A stretch of DNA of 64,000 nt. It comes from Helichrysum umbraculigerum (taxonomy: Eukaryota > Streptophyta > Magnoliopsida > Asterales > Asteraceae). Positions 12,105-23,200 of the stretch are shown one piece after another; the first letter of the stretch is position 1; each line of letters begins with the position of its first letter. The DNA lies in the NCBI GenBank assembly GCA_949592205.1, contig CATIUR010000006.1, positions 13,285,001 through 13,349,000 of the forward strand, written 5' to 3'. The position numbers were made by a program, and so were the translations under genes. Under the pieces are notes generated by a model. That model saw nothing but the letters and a program-made list of their open reading frames with translations. It ran no database searches and was not told the DNA's origin.

Positions 12105-13619
12105 TAGTAAATATTGTTCGTTTTTACTGCATTTGTATTGCATTTGATATTTTTACTGCATTTTATATATATTCAACTCGATCTAATATATATTGCTTGT
12201 TTTTTACTGCATTTTATGTTATAAATAATCTATCTTGTACTGCATTTCGTTATTTTAACTGCATTTAGCATATATTTCATTTATTACGTATTGTTTGTTT
12301 TTTACTGCATTTTATATTATACATATTATCCGTTTGTACTGTATATTGCTGACGTCGTATATAGAAGATGCGGTAAAATATATATACAAGTTGTAGTTAA
12401 AAAACAATGATATACAAAATGCAGTGAAAAAGATTTATAGTTATATTCAAGATACAGAGAACAGGGATGCTATATATAATAAAAATTCTATGAAATTTTT
12501 TTTTGAAAACTAAGTTTTTGAAAAAAAAAATTATGGCGACGACTGGTGGTGGCCGGCGCCGACTGGTGGTGGCGGCGGTGGATGGCGACAGCTAGGTGGC
12601 GGGAGTGGCGGGGTGGTGGTAGGAGGGGTCGAGGGAAGAAGAAGGTAGGTAGATGAAGAAAAGAAAGTGGATAGGTTAAAATGTAAAAAACAAAATAGTG
12701 GAAGGAGTGTGAGGTGAAATTATTTGTTACGTTTTTTTTGTTAATTCTAACCTCTATTTTTCAAACTAATTACAAAAATATTATCCCTTATATTCAAACC
12801 AAATGATGATCCAATGACCAGAATTAAATCTCTTCTCATTCTCCTCAAATACTTCCTTCTTCTATGATCCTTCACCAATGTGAAAATGCTTTATATGTAA
12901 AATGTAGTTAATAGGTACAAAAACTTTCATCAAAATTTTAAACGCTTGTTTACGTAGCTTTTGATTTTGCAGCTTTGTAGTCCAAACAAAGTTTTAATTT
13001 TATTAGGAGCTTTTTCTTGAAAATCAAAGTTTAAAGCTTGCAAAAGCTCAAAAGCTCCTTGCCAAACACAGCCTTAATCTCTTTCGATACCCAAAAGTTC
13101 TTTCCCCCAAAACCATGTTTTAGCATCATGTTTTTTATGAAAAAAGTCATGTTATTAATCAATATAGATAAATCTTTCAAATATTAAGGGTTTATTTATA
13201 AATTATTGGTTAAAACGTCATGATACTTAAACTATAAGGACGGAAAAGGATTAGGGAAGTACCGAAAGTACTAATACTCAATAGTTATGGTACACTTTTT
13301 AAAATATGAAAATGAATGTAGAAAATAATTTTAGCCGTATGATCTTTATGGATGGAACAAATCTACAATCTAGATTGCTCTATGATATTTTGTTTTAATT
13401 TTTTTTTTTAATTTTTAATTATATAGATACATATAGAAATAGATAGATAGATCATTATTATTTATTAAAAGGACGGATATCGATGGAAATTTGTTATATA
13501 TACTCACAAATGGGCTTAGAATGGGCCAAGCTTATTGTATTTGGGGTGGGAACGTTATTTGAAAAACAAAAATAAATTCATATGCTTTAGCTTCTGTGCT
13601 TCATTAGGGTTTAGTACAG
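11750..13619. other. AT-rich non-coding region with MITE-like fragments
   Basis: No gene found. Two copies of 'gtttgttatgtattttatattgatgtccttttatgt' type sequence (about 11748-11785 and 11888-11925) and 'gttactaaacagtttt' (11738 and 11956) suggest an inserted MITE with 'agctacagctt' motifs typical of hAT-like ends. Another such fragment, ending 'aaagctccttgccaaacaca', lies at about 12935-13073. Bases 12533-12640 are a GGTGG/GGCGG-rich patch. TA microsatellites are at 11788-11812 and 12068-12101. What lies between copia and the Athila element is otherwise unrecognised. Confidence 0.55.
12050..12440. repeat. Degenerate ACTGCATTTT repeats forming a foldback
   Basis: The motif ttttTACTGCATTTtat recurs about seven times from 12050 to 12320 with irregular spacing of 40-60 bp. 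At 12395-12425 the inverse (atatacaaaatgcagtgaaaaa) appears, which can pair with the first copies. It may be a degenerate MITE or tandem array; there is no coding capacity. Confidence 0.5.
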
Positions 13620-14253
13620 ATGTTTGATGTAGCGTAAAAAGTCACGTTTTTACCTACATTAATGACCTCATATTTAGGCCTTTTATAACAAAAACATTCT
13701 TAAAACATCATTATTTATCATATTTTGTTATAAAGGTGAAAACTTGACGGACTTTCCAAAACGATACGAAAAGGGCTGAAAATACACTAAAATGGGCACA
13801 AAATTGAGCCAAACCCTAAATCTACTGTAAACACCATACCAAGACCTCACATTTATCTTATTTTGTAGCTATGGAGATTACGAGAACGTGGATATAAGGA
13901 TTGCTAAAAACGGATCAAGGATGAAAAAGTTATGCAAGTTACAGCACAGCCGAAAGCTACAAAACATATTCTGGACACGCCTGGGCCCCACACATCCAAT
14001 TTCTACCAAATTGGCATCATTAAAAGCATAACAGCATTACGAAGCCGTAGGCGAAAGAATCAAGTCAAACGGACGCGAAACAAAGAAGATACGGCCTTCC
14101 GAAGTTGCAAGAAAAGTCAGAAAAATCACACGGCCTAGCACACGGCCACCACAGGGCCGTACACGGCCTGGTTTGGTCTCACACGGCCTCGTTTTTGCTT
14201 CGTTGGCTTGTACGTGTGCTTGTGGACTTGTACTCTTGGATCCAAGGCTTACC

Positions 14254-14261
14254 TATAAATA
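14254..14261 (+). promoter_or_regulatory. TATA box of Athila 5' LTR
   Basis: tataaata, followed about 55-100 bp downstream by CT-dinucleotide runs, the usual surroundings of a plant TATA-dependent start. The same arrangement recurs at 34761 in the 3' LTR, 26882 and 40459 in the solo LTRs, and 3738-3745 on the minus strand. Confidence 0.75.
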
Positions 14262-14631
14262 GTGGCCTCATTCACCTCATTCCACACACCAATTCTTCAT
14301 AGAATTCTCACTTTCTCTCTCACACACTCTCTCTCTCTCTACTTTCTCTCTCTAGCACTACTCTTAGGAGTTAGAGGAGAATTAGAAAGAGTAGCTTGTT
14401 AGCGTAGCGGTAGTTGTAGCGTCTGTACGGAGTTACTCCGAGACTTTGGGTCACGAGGATTTGTCTGTAATACTTATTCAGGTTATATTTATATCTCTTT
14501 TCTTTATTTCGTAAATATGATTTGCTTATATTGTGTTTGCGTTGTATTGCTTACTAGAGATGCCATGCTAGGCTAGACAAATCTGTGTTTGCTATGATAA
14601 TGGCTATGCTTAAGTAGTTATGATTTAATAT

Positions 14632-14785
14632 GCAATTGGGATGACACCATTATGAAACAACGGAGGTAACATTATACGGCTTTCATTTGTATAGCGCCGG
14701 AATCATCACGAATGTGTGTAGTACGGAACGTGGAAGCTATGAAAGTCGTGGGCACAATCCGTTGTGGAAATAATGATCCCAATTG
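14632..14785 (+). other. 154-nt imperfect hairpin in LTR R-U5
   Basis: The outer arms CAATTGGGAT / ATCCCAATTG pair perfectly, then CATTAT / ATAATG, then ACAACGGA / TCCGTTGT, then CGGCTTTCAT / ATGAAAGTCG with one G-U pair. That gives about 34 base pairs interrupted by small bulges. The second copy is at 35139-35292 in the 3' LTR. The reverse-oriented sibling LTR (2703-4417) lacks the whole segment at the equivalent position (about 3370). Confidence 0.75.
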
Positions 14786-16162
14786 TAACATGTTGTTACT
14801 CTGCCTGTGTAAATATTAAACTGTATCTGAATTTATGAATTGAATCTCAATTGTTTACCTATCCAACTTATGCTGTGGTTAGAAACTTCCTGCTAAAACC
14901 TGGCCAGTTATTAGTGGTACGTACTCTACCTATTCTATGTATGATGAAGCATTTGAACTCGACATGGCTGTATTCTCTAGATTGAAACTATATCATAAGA
15001 GATACGGAGCATAGGATTAGAGATAGGTTAGATTCAAGCTCATATATTAAATATCTTTGAGAGACCTTTTGGGATATTTATGATCCGATCATCTGGTTAT
15101 GTGAAATGGTATGAAATAGGAATAGTATCTGTGTGCCTTTCTATTGCATGTTCTTGTTTGATTGTTGCCTTAGGAATGCTGCGTGCTAGAACTGAACCTC
15201 TGATTACTATATGTAACTGCATGATTAGGGTTTTCAGATATAAGTTAATGTTTATACAGTAGAGTGATGTGCATGTAATAGTTATGGTGATTTATATGAT
15301 TGATGGTGAACAATTCAATTGACCGTTAGACAAGTTAATCCAACCTATTCCGTAGGGTAACTCCTGTTCACATTATTGTTTATTCAACAATTCGTGCCAT
15401 GATACCGACACACATTTGTCAGAGATTGGGGAATAGGATTAGAGAATAACTGTTGACTGAATTGATCAGTACATTTGGGAGAACTTCCGGTGTATCTGAC
15501 ACTATATAAATGCTATCCATGTGACATATTATTTATCTGATTGTAGAGACCTTTACGTTAGATATTTGATAGGATCGTAATTATACATCATTAATAATAT
15601 AGGGTATCCAGTGAGCAAACCGGTAATTTGAATCAATGCTAAGGAAAAACCATAAAACGGCACAGTACTTCGTATAGCGTTTAAATACGTGGGAAAAGCT
15701 AAGGAACTGCCGTAGGTATAATACTTCGTGTTAATTTAAGTTCCTGTTTACTCAATGGATTAATCATCATAACTAGTGGCTTTAATACCCATAACTACTT
15801 ATTCAAAGCATATACCAGCATCATAGTAAACACTCTCGTATCCACTGTTCTTTGAGCCTCCGTACAAACATCCCTTTTCTTTTCCTGCATTTACTTTTAT
15901 TTCCGTAGATTAGTTATAAAACCAAAACCAAATCCACTTTAGTTAAACCCTAGCTAAGTCACCAAAGGTAATTAGAACACCTAAGATCCCATGCCCGTTG
16001 TAGTGTAAGAACGACACCTGAGTCAACATACCACTTACTACCCTAGTAACCTAATTAGGGCTGAAAGTAGTATTAGCTTAGGATTTCCCCAGCTCTATAA
16101 ATTTAAAACAACCCACTGTTATCGCTGCTGCGCAAATGACCGCTGCGGCGGTAACAAATTTT

Positions 16163-16180
16163 TGGCGCCGCTGCCGGGGA
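16163..16180 (+). promoter_or_regulatory. Primer-binding site TGGCGCCGCTGCCGGGGA
   Basis: Located six bases after the 5' LTR. This PBS type is typical of Athila/Tat gypsy elements. It is followed by a leader without coding potential up to the gag start at 16351. Confidence 0.9.
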
Positions 16181-16350
16181 CTACAACGACCGATTTTAGG
16201 TTTTTAGTTATCTTAGTTATTTAGCGATCCTTTCGGAAGATCAATATCATCCGTAAGTTCCTTTTCCTATCTTTAGGTTAGATTTTCTTTTTCGTTCTTA
16301 GATTAGTTAAAGCCTATCCTTTCCAAAACTCTACTTTCTACCAACAAGTT

Positions 16351-16918
16351 ATGACGAATCGTATCACTCTCGCCTCATCAATCAAGCCACTGCTAGAGGG
16401 ACGAGGAGGACCAATCGTATCATCTGCTGATGAAAACCTTGAAATTAAGCCACACTTCATTAAAATGATCAAATCTCAGTGTCAATTTCATGGTCTCTCG
16501 GTTGAAAATCCAAACTCTCATCTTAATAAATTCATCAACTTTTCCGACTCCTTTGAACAAACGGGATCCAGTAATGAAGTTACTCGACTTCACCTGTTTC
16601 CCTATTCTTTAGCTTCTCGAGCATAGACATGGTTTTATGAACTCGAACCCAATTCGATTCATACATGGGAGGAGATGGCTACCAAATTCATGGCTAAATA
16701 TTCCCCTCCATCCCTACAAACCAAGCTTAAGAATGAAATCACTAACTTTCGCCAAAAGGATAATGAATCATTAAGCTCTGCTTGGGAACGCTTTAAGAAT
16801 TTGCTCGGAAGATGTCCGAATCATCAGTTTGCTGAAACGAATCTGGTCTACACATTCTACAATAGTTTGAATCCTCATCATCAACAAACCCTCGATGCTA
16901 CTTCATCCGGAAATTTCA
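16351..16918 (+). pseudogene. Athila-like gag, N-terminal part
   Basis: ATG at 16351 opens a retrotransposon Gag (Retrotrans_gag family), recognisable by its FHGLSVENPNSHL and LASRA..TWFYELEP regions and the following WEEMATKFMAKY helix. An in-frame TAG at 16624-16626 interrupts the conserved segment. The frame then continues from 16627 through the WERFKNLL motif until the copia insertion at 16919. The downstream half resumes at 23905. Confidence 0.92.
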
Positions 16919-17609
16919 TGTTAGTCCCTGTTTAACTTAATAAACAATCGTACGTAATAAGCCTTGAATATATTATTGAGAAGTTGCGGAATCACACTCA
17001 ATAATATTAAGAAGATCAATGAATATTAATTAATTTAATGAACACAATAATATACCGAAAGCTTCAATCTTATTAATGATATAAGACGAATACACTTGAT
17101 GTATTAGGGTTACAGAAAACCTTGAAGCTGCGCAAAAATCATTAACCTATCTAGGTCTAAAGGATCTCTATTTATAACATATAGAGTCCTATACAATCTC
17201 CTACAAATATGGAATAAAATAACTTCCATAACCGACTCATACTTATCACAAAATCATAAACAGTTTTAACTACCATTCTGATGTAAACAGTTGTAACTGT
17301 TACACATTCAGTGGTAACTGCTTCAATTGTAATATGCGACCAAGTACAAATACATAATCAGTGTTAACTGTTTCATATATAACTAACAGTTACTAATACA
17401 TAAGCAGTTTTAACTACTTACAGACACATAACTATCAGTTGTAATCTATCTTCAAACAGTTGTAACACTTGTCTTCTCATCAGTTTTCTTCTATCAGTTG
17501 TAACTTCATAAATAACAGTTTTAACCTTCAAAGCAAACAGTTTTAATCACTTGCACTCTGTCTTCTCATCAGAACTTCAACTCAGACCTGAAACAGTTTT
17601 GACCCAACA
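16919..17609 (-). repeat. 3' LTR of the young copia element
   Basis: 691 bp; on the minus strand it reads TGTTGGGTCAAAACTG ... GGGACTAACA. It contains the same AACTG-motif array (17258-17600) and TATA box (17169-17176) as the other LTR. It carries a 7-bp 'ttatcac' stretch absent from the right copy. Confidence 0.95.
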
Positions 17610-17622
17610 ATCTCCCCCTAAA
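17610..17622 (-). other. Polypurine tract of the young copia element
   Basis: Read on the minus strand as TTTAGGGGGAGAT, immediately before the 3' LTR. This is the typical plus-strand priming purine run of copia elements. Confidence 0.85.
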
Positions 17623-17696
17623 CTTAATCTGTCCTTCACAGCATTAAGCTTCTTCTAATCCTCCATTATAAGCTTCACAAAATTCTTTCAAAACTG

Positions 17697-20387
17697 TTAG
17701 TCATTTCTTCTCTTCTTCCTATCAATCTCCTCCTTCTTATGAATCTGATTCAGCACCATATATACCAATTCCAGAGCTACATCATCTAAAACTGCAGCTT
17801 GTAGCCTTGCATTTCTCAAACCCATCAAAAATCTCAGATTGATATCATAAAATCTATCTGTCAATAACCACATAAACACTGCATCCTCCATAACAATCTG
17901 ATGTACTCCAGGTTTGGCATGATAAATCCAATTTCTGACCTTGCTAAAAGTAGCAAATTGAAATGGAAACTCTTCTGGTTCAAACATAGCTTTAATCCAA
18001 TGCCATGTAACTTTTTCAACCAGATTATCAAACCTTTTCAAATCTAAATTCTTTTCCATCCCAATCTCATACATCCTCACCAAATCAGTCCTACTAATTC
18101 TCTTTATCAAATCCCTAAAAGATCTCCACCAAGATACATTTCCATCTGCTCTTTCAACTTTAATCTTGTGAATCTTAACAGGATTGACAAACTGCTCAAT
18201 AGACCAATCAATGATACCAGGTAATTCAACATTAATTACCTCAGATTCCATAGTCTGTAACAGAATAAACTCCTTCAATTCATCAATATTCCTTTCTCTA
18301 TCAGAAATTTCATCTAACTCTCTCTTCTTTTTCTCAAGTTCATCTTTCCTCCTCTTCTTAGCTTCTATCTTTTCTCTTTTTTCTTTTTCTTCCTTTTCTT
18401 TCAATTTTCTTTCCTTTTCAGCCTCTTTCTTTTCCTTTTCAACTTCCTGCTTTTTCTTCTCAGCTTCTTTCTTTTCTGTTTGTTTCTTTTCAATCACATC
18501 AGGATTCAACTCATCTTTATCCCATAACTCCTGCAATCTCTCTAAACTCATCTGTTTCAATGCATTCAAAGGAATATACCCACCTTTCAACTTTGCAATT
18601 CTCTTTGACAAAGGAGTAGAACTCATCAAATGTAGATAATTCAATTGTTCCTGCTCTGTGTCAAGATGCTTTGTAGGTGTCTGATCAACATTCACACCTG
18701 CCTTTGTAGACTTCTGTACTGGACTCATATCACTGTCTTCTGTACTGTCTTCAATAACAGGTCTATCAGAATCATTAACATGAGAAAATGATGTTTCATC
18801 TGATTTTCCTGTTTCCACATCCTGTGATGTCGTTGGTTGATCAGTATCAAACACTTCTGGAGGATCAGGAGACCAAATTGGAAATAATATATATTCCAAT
18901 GAATCATTCTTCTTTCCAACTGATATTCCTGATTTTGCTCTACCTTCTTCATCACCTGTTCCTGCATTTGTACCTGCACTTGTACCTGCACTAGTATCCA
19001 CATTTGTATATCTAAAAGCAGTATTAAGTGCATCAATATCAAACAGTGATTCAGGACCTTTTCCCTCAGGATTAACAGTGTTTTCATTAAAAGTAATGTG
19101 CACTGTTTCTTCTATGATTCTGGTCCTTTGATTGAATACCCTATAAGATTTACTTTGAATAGAATAACCAACAAATATCCCCTCATCAGCCTTACTCTGA
19201 AACTTACCTAAGTGATCTTTGGTATTTAAGATTGTACAAGGACACCCAAAAGATTTTAAGAAACTAACCAAAGGCTTTCTCTTAAACAACAGTTCATATG
19301 GTGTCTTGTTATGAGGCTTAACAACTAATACTCTATTCTGAACATAACAAGCTGTGCTAACTGCCTCTGCCCAAAAAGACATAGGTAGCTTTGCATCAGA
19401 TAGCATGGTTCTAGCAGCCTCAATCAGTGTCCTATTCCTCCTTTCAGCTACTCCATTTTGTTGAGGAGTTCTAGGTGCACTAAATTCTCTCTTAATACCT
19501 TTAACTTCACAGAATTTATCCATCTCATGATTTTTAAATTCTGTTCCATTATCACTTCTGATGATCTTTACTCTTTTATCCAATTGATTCTCCATCTTAG
19601 TTATAAATGATCTAAGTATTTCACCTGTCTCATCCTTTGTCCTAAGAAAGAAAACCCATGTAAATCTAGTATAATCATCAATAATCACAAGACAGTAAGA
19701 CTTTTTCTCCATACTACTTATACTGGTTGGTCCAAATAAGTCCATATGCAATAAGTGTAAGGGTGTGCTATTTGTGTTCACAGATTTGGACTTAAATGAG
19801 GATTTGTGTTGCTTTCCCTTTTGACAAGAAACACAATGATCATCACATGAATAGACCTTTTCAGGCAAACCTCTAACAAGCTTGTTTTTGACAAGTTTAT
19901 TAATGGTTTTGAAATTCATGTGACACATCCTCCTATGCCACAGTTCATATTCATTCACACTTGCTTTAGAAATAAGACAGTTTAAATCAGGTTGAGGTGT
20001 CATATTTACTAAGTCACACTTATATACATTATCTTGTCTTGGAATTCTCATCAAAATCATGTTTTCCGGTATTTTGAATTCTTTGGACAAGATAAGGCAT
20101 TCAGTGTCAGTAAAAAGAACTGGGTTCTTTTTATCTGTGATTTGACTCACACTTAGTAAATTATACCTCAGTTGTTCCACAAAATAAACATTATCAAAAC
20201 TTAGCTTTTCACTCTGAACTGTTCCTTTCCCTGTGATCCTTCCTCCTTTTGGATTGCTTCCAAAAGCTACATATCCTCCATCAAAAGATTTAAAGTCCTG
20301 CAGCTTTTCTTTGTCTCCAGTCATGTGCCGTGAGCATCCACTATCAATATGCCATAAGCTCTTAGGCTTTCCCTGCACAAATAGTCA
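17697..20387 (-). CDS. Protease-integrase polyprotein with novel C-terminal domain (no RT)
   Basis: Uninterrupted frame of about 893 residues from a GTG codon at 20378; the frame is open from 20384 and has no good ATG. Order: aspartic protease (DSGCSRHMTG, residues about 11-20); pre-integrase zinc region (HRRMCH...CVSCQ); integrase core with LHMDLFGP, IIRSDNGTEF and QQNGVAERRNRT, the last two giving exact D-x35-E spacing; then the copia GYSIQSKSYRVFN region. After about residue 450 comes an acidic/Ser-rich linker, a Lys/Glu-rich coiled coil (about 610-700), and a terminal globular segment of about 160 residues with WWRSFRDLIKRISR and several Trp. No YVDD or other RT/RNase H motif exists before the stop at 17697, and only 87 bp remain to the LTR. 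I recall similar C-terminal segments in Asteraceae Gag-Pol annotations, but this is unverified. Confidence 0.9.
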
Positions 20388-20397
20388 AAAAAGAGAA

Positions 20398-23118
20398 TTA
20401 ATTTCTCTTGGGAACCCAAACCAATTTGGCTTTGGGTTTCCCATGTGCATTCACATAATCAACTTTCTTAAAGATTATTGATTGTGAAGCACTGTTGATA
20501 TTTGGATCTGTTAATTTATCAGACTTAATAGGTGTCCAAATCCAACTAATTTTAGACTTAACAGTGTTTTTTGGCTTAACAGTTTTAACTGTTTTACCAA
20601 TTGAAGATTCAGTGTTAATTTTGTTAACACTGTTTTTGAAATTAGTTACCACTGTTTTAGTCTTTGAGCTTTTGGCTAATTTTGTTATTACTGCTGCAGT
20701 AGATTTACCTGTAACAGTGTTTAACATGGTAGCCTTTGAGTTTTTCTTCTGAACTCTGGCAGTATGATCAACTTTTGATTGAAAATTTTGTTTGTTAATC
20801 ATATTTGCTTTCATCCATGACTGTTTTCTAATCCTTTGAACATTCTCAGGATTATAATAACAGTCATATTTAAGATGACCCATTTTTCCACATATAAAGC
20901 AAGACATTTCTTTAATCACAATAACATTATTACCCAGTTTTTGTGAAATCATTTGATTCCAATTTCTTTGATTACCTCTGGGTTTTTGATTTTGAAAACT
21001 CTGTGAAGAAGAAGCACTTGCTTTACATTTACAATTCACACAGTTATTCACAACAGATTCAACAACAGGTTTAGTAACTGAGTTAACTGTATTACTAACA
21101 TATCCTAACCCATGTTTAGATTTGTTAGTATTCAAGCTCACCTTCTCTAAGTCCAGTTTAACCTTTTCCTTAAACATTTTCTTACCCTCTTCTAGTTTAT
21201 CAGTTTTAAGATTAACAACTAGATCAGTAATTACTCTCTTCACATCCTCACATGTTGACTCAGACTTAGATGATTCAGATTTCACACTCTTCTCACTATC
21301 AGATGTCCTATCACTCTGATCATCTTCTTCAGTCCAGTCACTAACTTCACCTTCTACAAACAGATCATCCTCAGATAAACTTTTAATTGGATCAGCCTTT
21401 TTAACCTCATCTTCCATTCCTCTTTTAAGCGAATTGATATCAATTTCACTTTTGGGAGGAAAGTAGGTGTGATTATAAGGTGGAGGTACATTATTGTATC
21501 CTAATCCAGTCTTAAGCTTATCATGAATCTGTGAATTAATAAGTTTATTTACACTCTTTGAAGCATGTTCTAATTTACTTACATCAAGCCTTATACTATC
21601 TCTTTCACATGTGACCTCAGTAAGTTTCTTAGATAACAAATCAACTTTATCTTTAAAAGAGTCTCTCTCCCACCTAGCATATTCAATGTCATACTTAAAC
21701 TGTGTTGCATTGACTTCATATGCCTTTATTTGATTTTCCAGATTTTCAATGACTGCTATGGTGTGTTTACTTTTGATTTCCCATTGTTTTAGTTCCTCAC
21801 ACACTTTTATATTATGATCTCTGTAGTGTTTAACAGTTTGTTTACAAACAGCAGAACATAATTTATTTTGTACCTCTGTAGGAACTTCTGACTTTTTGTC
21901 AGATTCTGCAATGGCCATGAGACATTGATTCTTCACAACATGCTCTTCTTGATCACTCCAATCCCATCCACAGCCATCCATAGACACCAAAGCATTTGCT
22001 GAAGCCCCCTGAATTGGAATGTTTCTTGTCTGTGTTCCAGTGCTTCCAGATCTCTGACCATTACCATTCTGCTCTTGCCTAGGGTTTCTGCATTCTCTGG
22101 CAAAGTGTCCCATCTTGTGACAGTTGAAACACTCAATCTTGCTCTTATCAAACCAATTTGCATCATTCCTCTTGTATGCAAAGTTATTTCTACCAGTCCT
22201 CTGCATGAACCTTTTTGCTCTCTGAGTAATCAATGCAATTTGCCACTTGATGTCCATCTCTTCTAAATCATCACCATCAAATTGTTCCAGATCTTCATTA
22301 GTAAGTGAAGAATTCACATTACTTGCAAAGAAAGATTCCAATATTTGATCATTAGAATTATTTGATGATGATCCTGCTCCCCCTGAAACATGAGTAGAAC
22401 CCATTTGACTTGATTCTGCTTTTGTTCCAGCCATAGACATAAAAGCAGCATTATGACTGTATCCAGTTGCTTGCTTCTTACTTTCCACCTCAGACTCAAA
22501 GTTCCTCAGATCATTGTATATATCTTCTAGTTCCTTAACTTCAATGTCTGAACTCTGCCTCAATCCAACAGTATAGATTGTCCATTCATCACCTAATGAT
22601 CTCAAGAACTTTCTGTTAAGATCTTCTTTGTCAATCTTAACCTTGTGATTTTCCAATTCTCCAACTAATTTAGTAAACCTATCAAAGGTTTGAGTTAGAG
22701 TTTCAGATTTCACATGGCTTAAATTTTCAAATTGTTGTTTTAACAGAGATCTTTTATTCTTTTTGGTGTTATCATTACCACCAAACCTCTTCTCAATTGC
22801 CTCCATCAGTACCTTGGGATCTTCACAATTATCAAATCTGCTCTGATGCTCATTCGGAATGGAAAGCAACAGAGTACTAAGTGCTTTGTACTCAGTAGAT
22901 CTGATTTTCCTCTCTGCTTCAGATGTTGGTGGTGCTCTTGGTTGCTTTACTCCATCTCCATCTAGCGTTACTGGTATACCATTAACAACAACTTCCCACA
23001 TCTGATAATCCGTGAGAAGCATATATTGCCTGATTCTGACCTTCCATAGGTCAAACTCATCAGGTTTAAGCATCGGTATCTTTGTTGCTTGAATTCCTTC
23101 ATTGCCTTCAGTCGCCAT
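20398..23118 (-). CDS. Extended copia Gag with two zinc knuckles
   Basis: Start chosen at the ATG at 23118 (MATEGNEGIQ), giving 906 residues. The N-terminus has the copia Gag fold (UBN2-like, about 15-210, with FDLWKVRIRQYM and LLSIPNEHQSRFDNC). A first CCHC knuckle (CFNCHKMGHFAREC) is near residue 330, then a long central region with predicted coiled coils and Ser/Asp-rich stretches. A second knuckle (CFICGKMGHLKYDC) is near residue 737, followed by a basic Lys-rich tail. Gag is roughly twice the usual copia size. It ends with TAA at 20398, 13 bases before the pol frame opens in a different frame. There are no internal stops. Confidence 0.92.
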   Translation of the reverse strand: MATEGNEGIQATKIPMLKPDEFDLWKVRIRQYMLLTDYQMWEVVVNGIPVTLDGDGVKQPRAPPTSEAERKIRSTEYKALSTLLLSIPNEHQSRFDNCEDPKVLMEAIEKRFGGNDNTKKNKRSLLKQQFENLSHVKSETLTQTFDRFTKLVGELENHKVKIDKEDLNRKFLRSLGDEWTIYTVGLRQSSDIEVKELEDIYNDLRNFESEVESKKQATGYSHNAAFMSMAGTKAESSQMGSTHVSGGAGSSSNNSNDQILESFFASNVNSSLTNEDLEQFDGDDLEEMDIKWQIALITQRAKRFMQRTGRNNFAYKRNDANWFDKSKIECFNCHKMGHFARECRNPRQEQNGNGQRSGSTGTQTRNIPIQGASANALVSMDGCGWDWSDQEEHVVKNQCLMAIAESDKKSEVPTEVQNKLCSAVCKQTVKHYRDHNIKVCEELKQWEIKSKHTIAVIENLENQIKAYEVNATQFKYDIEYARWERDSFKDKVDLLSKKLTEVTCERDSIRLDVSKLEHASKSVNKLINSQIHDKLKTGLGYNNVPPPYNHTYFPPKSEIDINSLKRGMEDEVKKADPIKSLSEDDLFVEGEVSDWTEEDDQSDRTSDSEKSVKSESSKSESTCEDVKRVITDLVVNLKTDKLEEGKKMFKEKVKLDLEKVSLNTNKSKHGLGYVSNTVNSVTKPVVESVVNNCVNCKCKASASSSQSFQNQKPRGNQRNWNQMISQKLGNNVIVIKEMSCFICGKMGHLKYDCYYNPENVQRIRKQSWMKANMINKQNFQSKVDHTARVQKKNSKATMLNTVTGKSTAAVITKLAKSSKTKTVVTNFKNSVNKINTESSIGKTVKTVKPKNTVKSKISWIWTPIKSDKLTDPNINSASQSIIFKKVDYVNAHGKPKAKLVWVPKRN

Positions 23119-23200
23119 TGAAATCAAAACTTAATATCTGAACTAAACTCAAATACTAATACTAATAATCCCAGATCTTCCTGTCTTCAAAGCTTCACAA

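Larger units (their letters stand above)
13625..16156 (+). repeat. 5' LTR of the Athila-like element
   Basis: 2532 bp, TGATGTAG...GGTAACA. U3 contains a single-unit GGCCGTACACGGCC array (14127-14190) followed by the TATA box tataaata at 14254-14261 and a CT-rich putative start region (14310-14350). R-U5 holds the 154-nt hairpin at 14632-14785 and a second structured module at about 15655-15735. It is near-identical to the 3' LTR apart from array length and scattered substitutions. Confidence 0.95.

Noticed and set aside
18184..18994. Plus-strand Ser/Phe-rich ORFs opposite the copia pol gene
   Set aside because: Antisense shadows of the Lys/Glu-rich coiled coil coding sequence.
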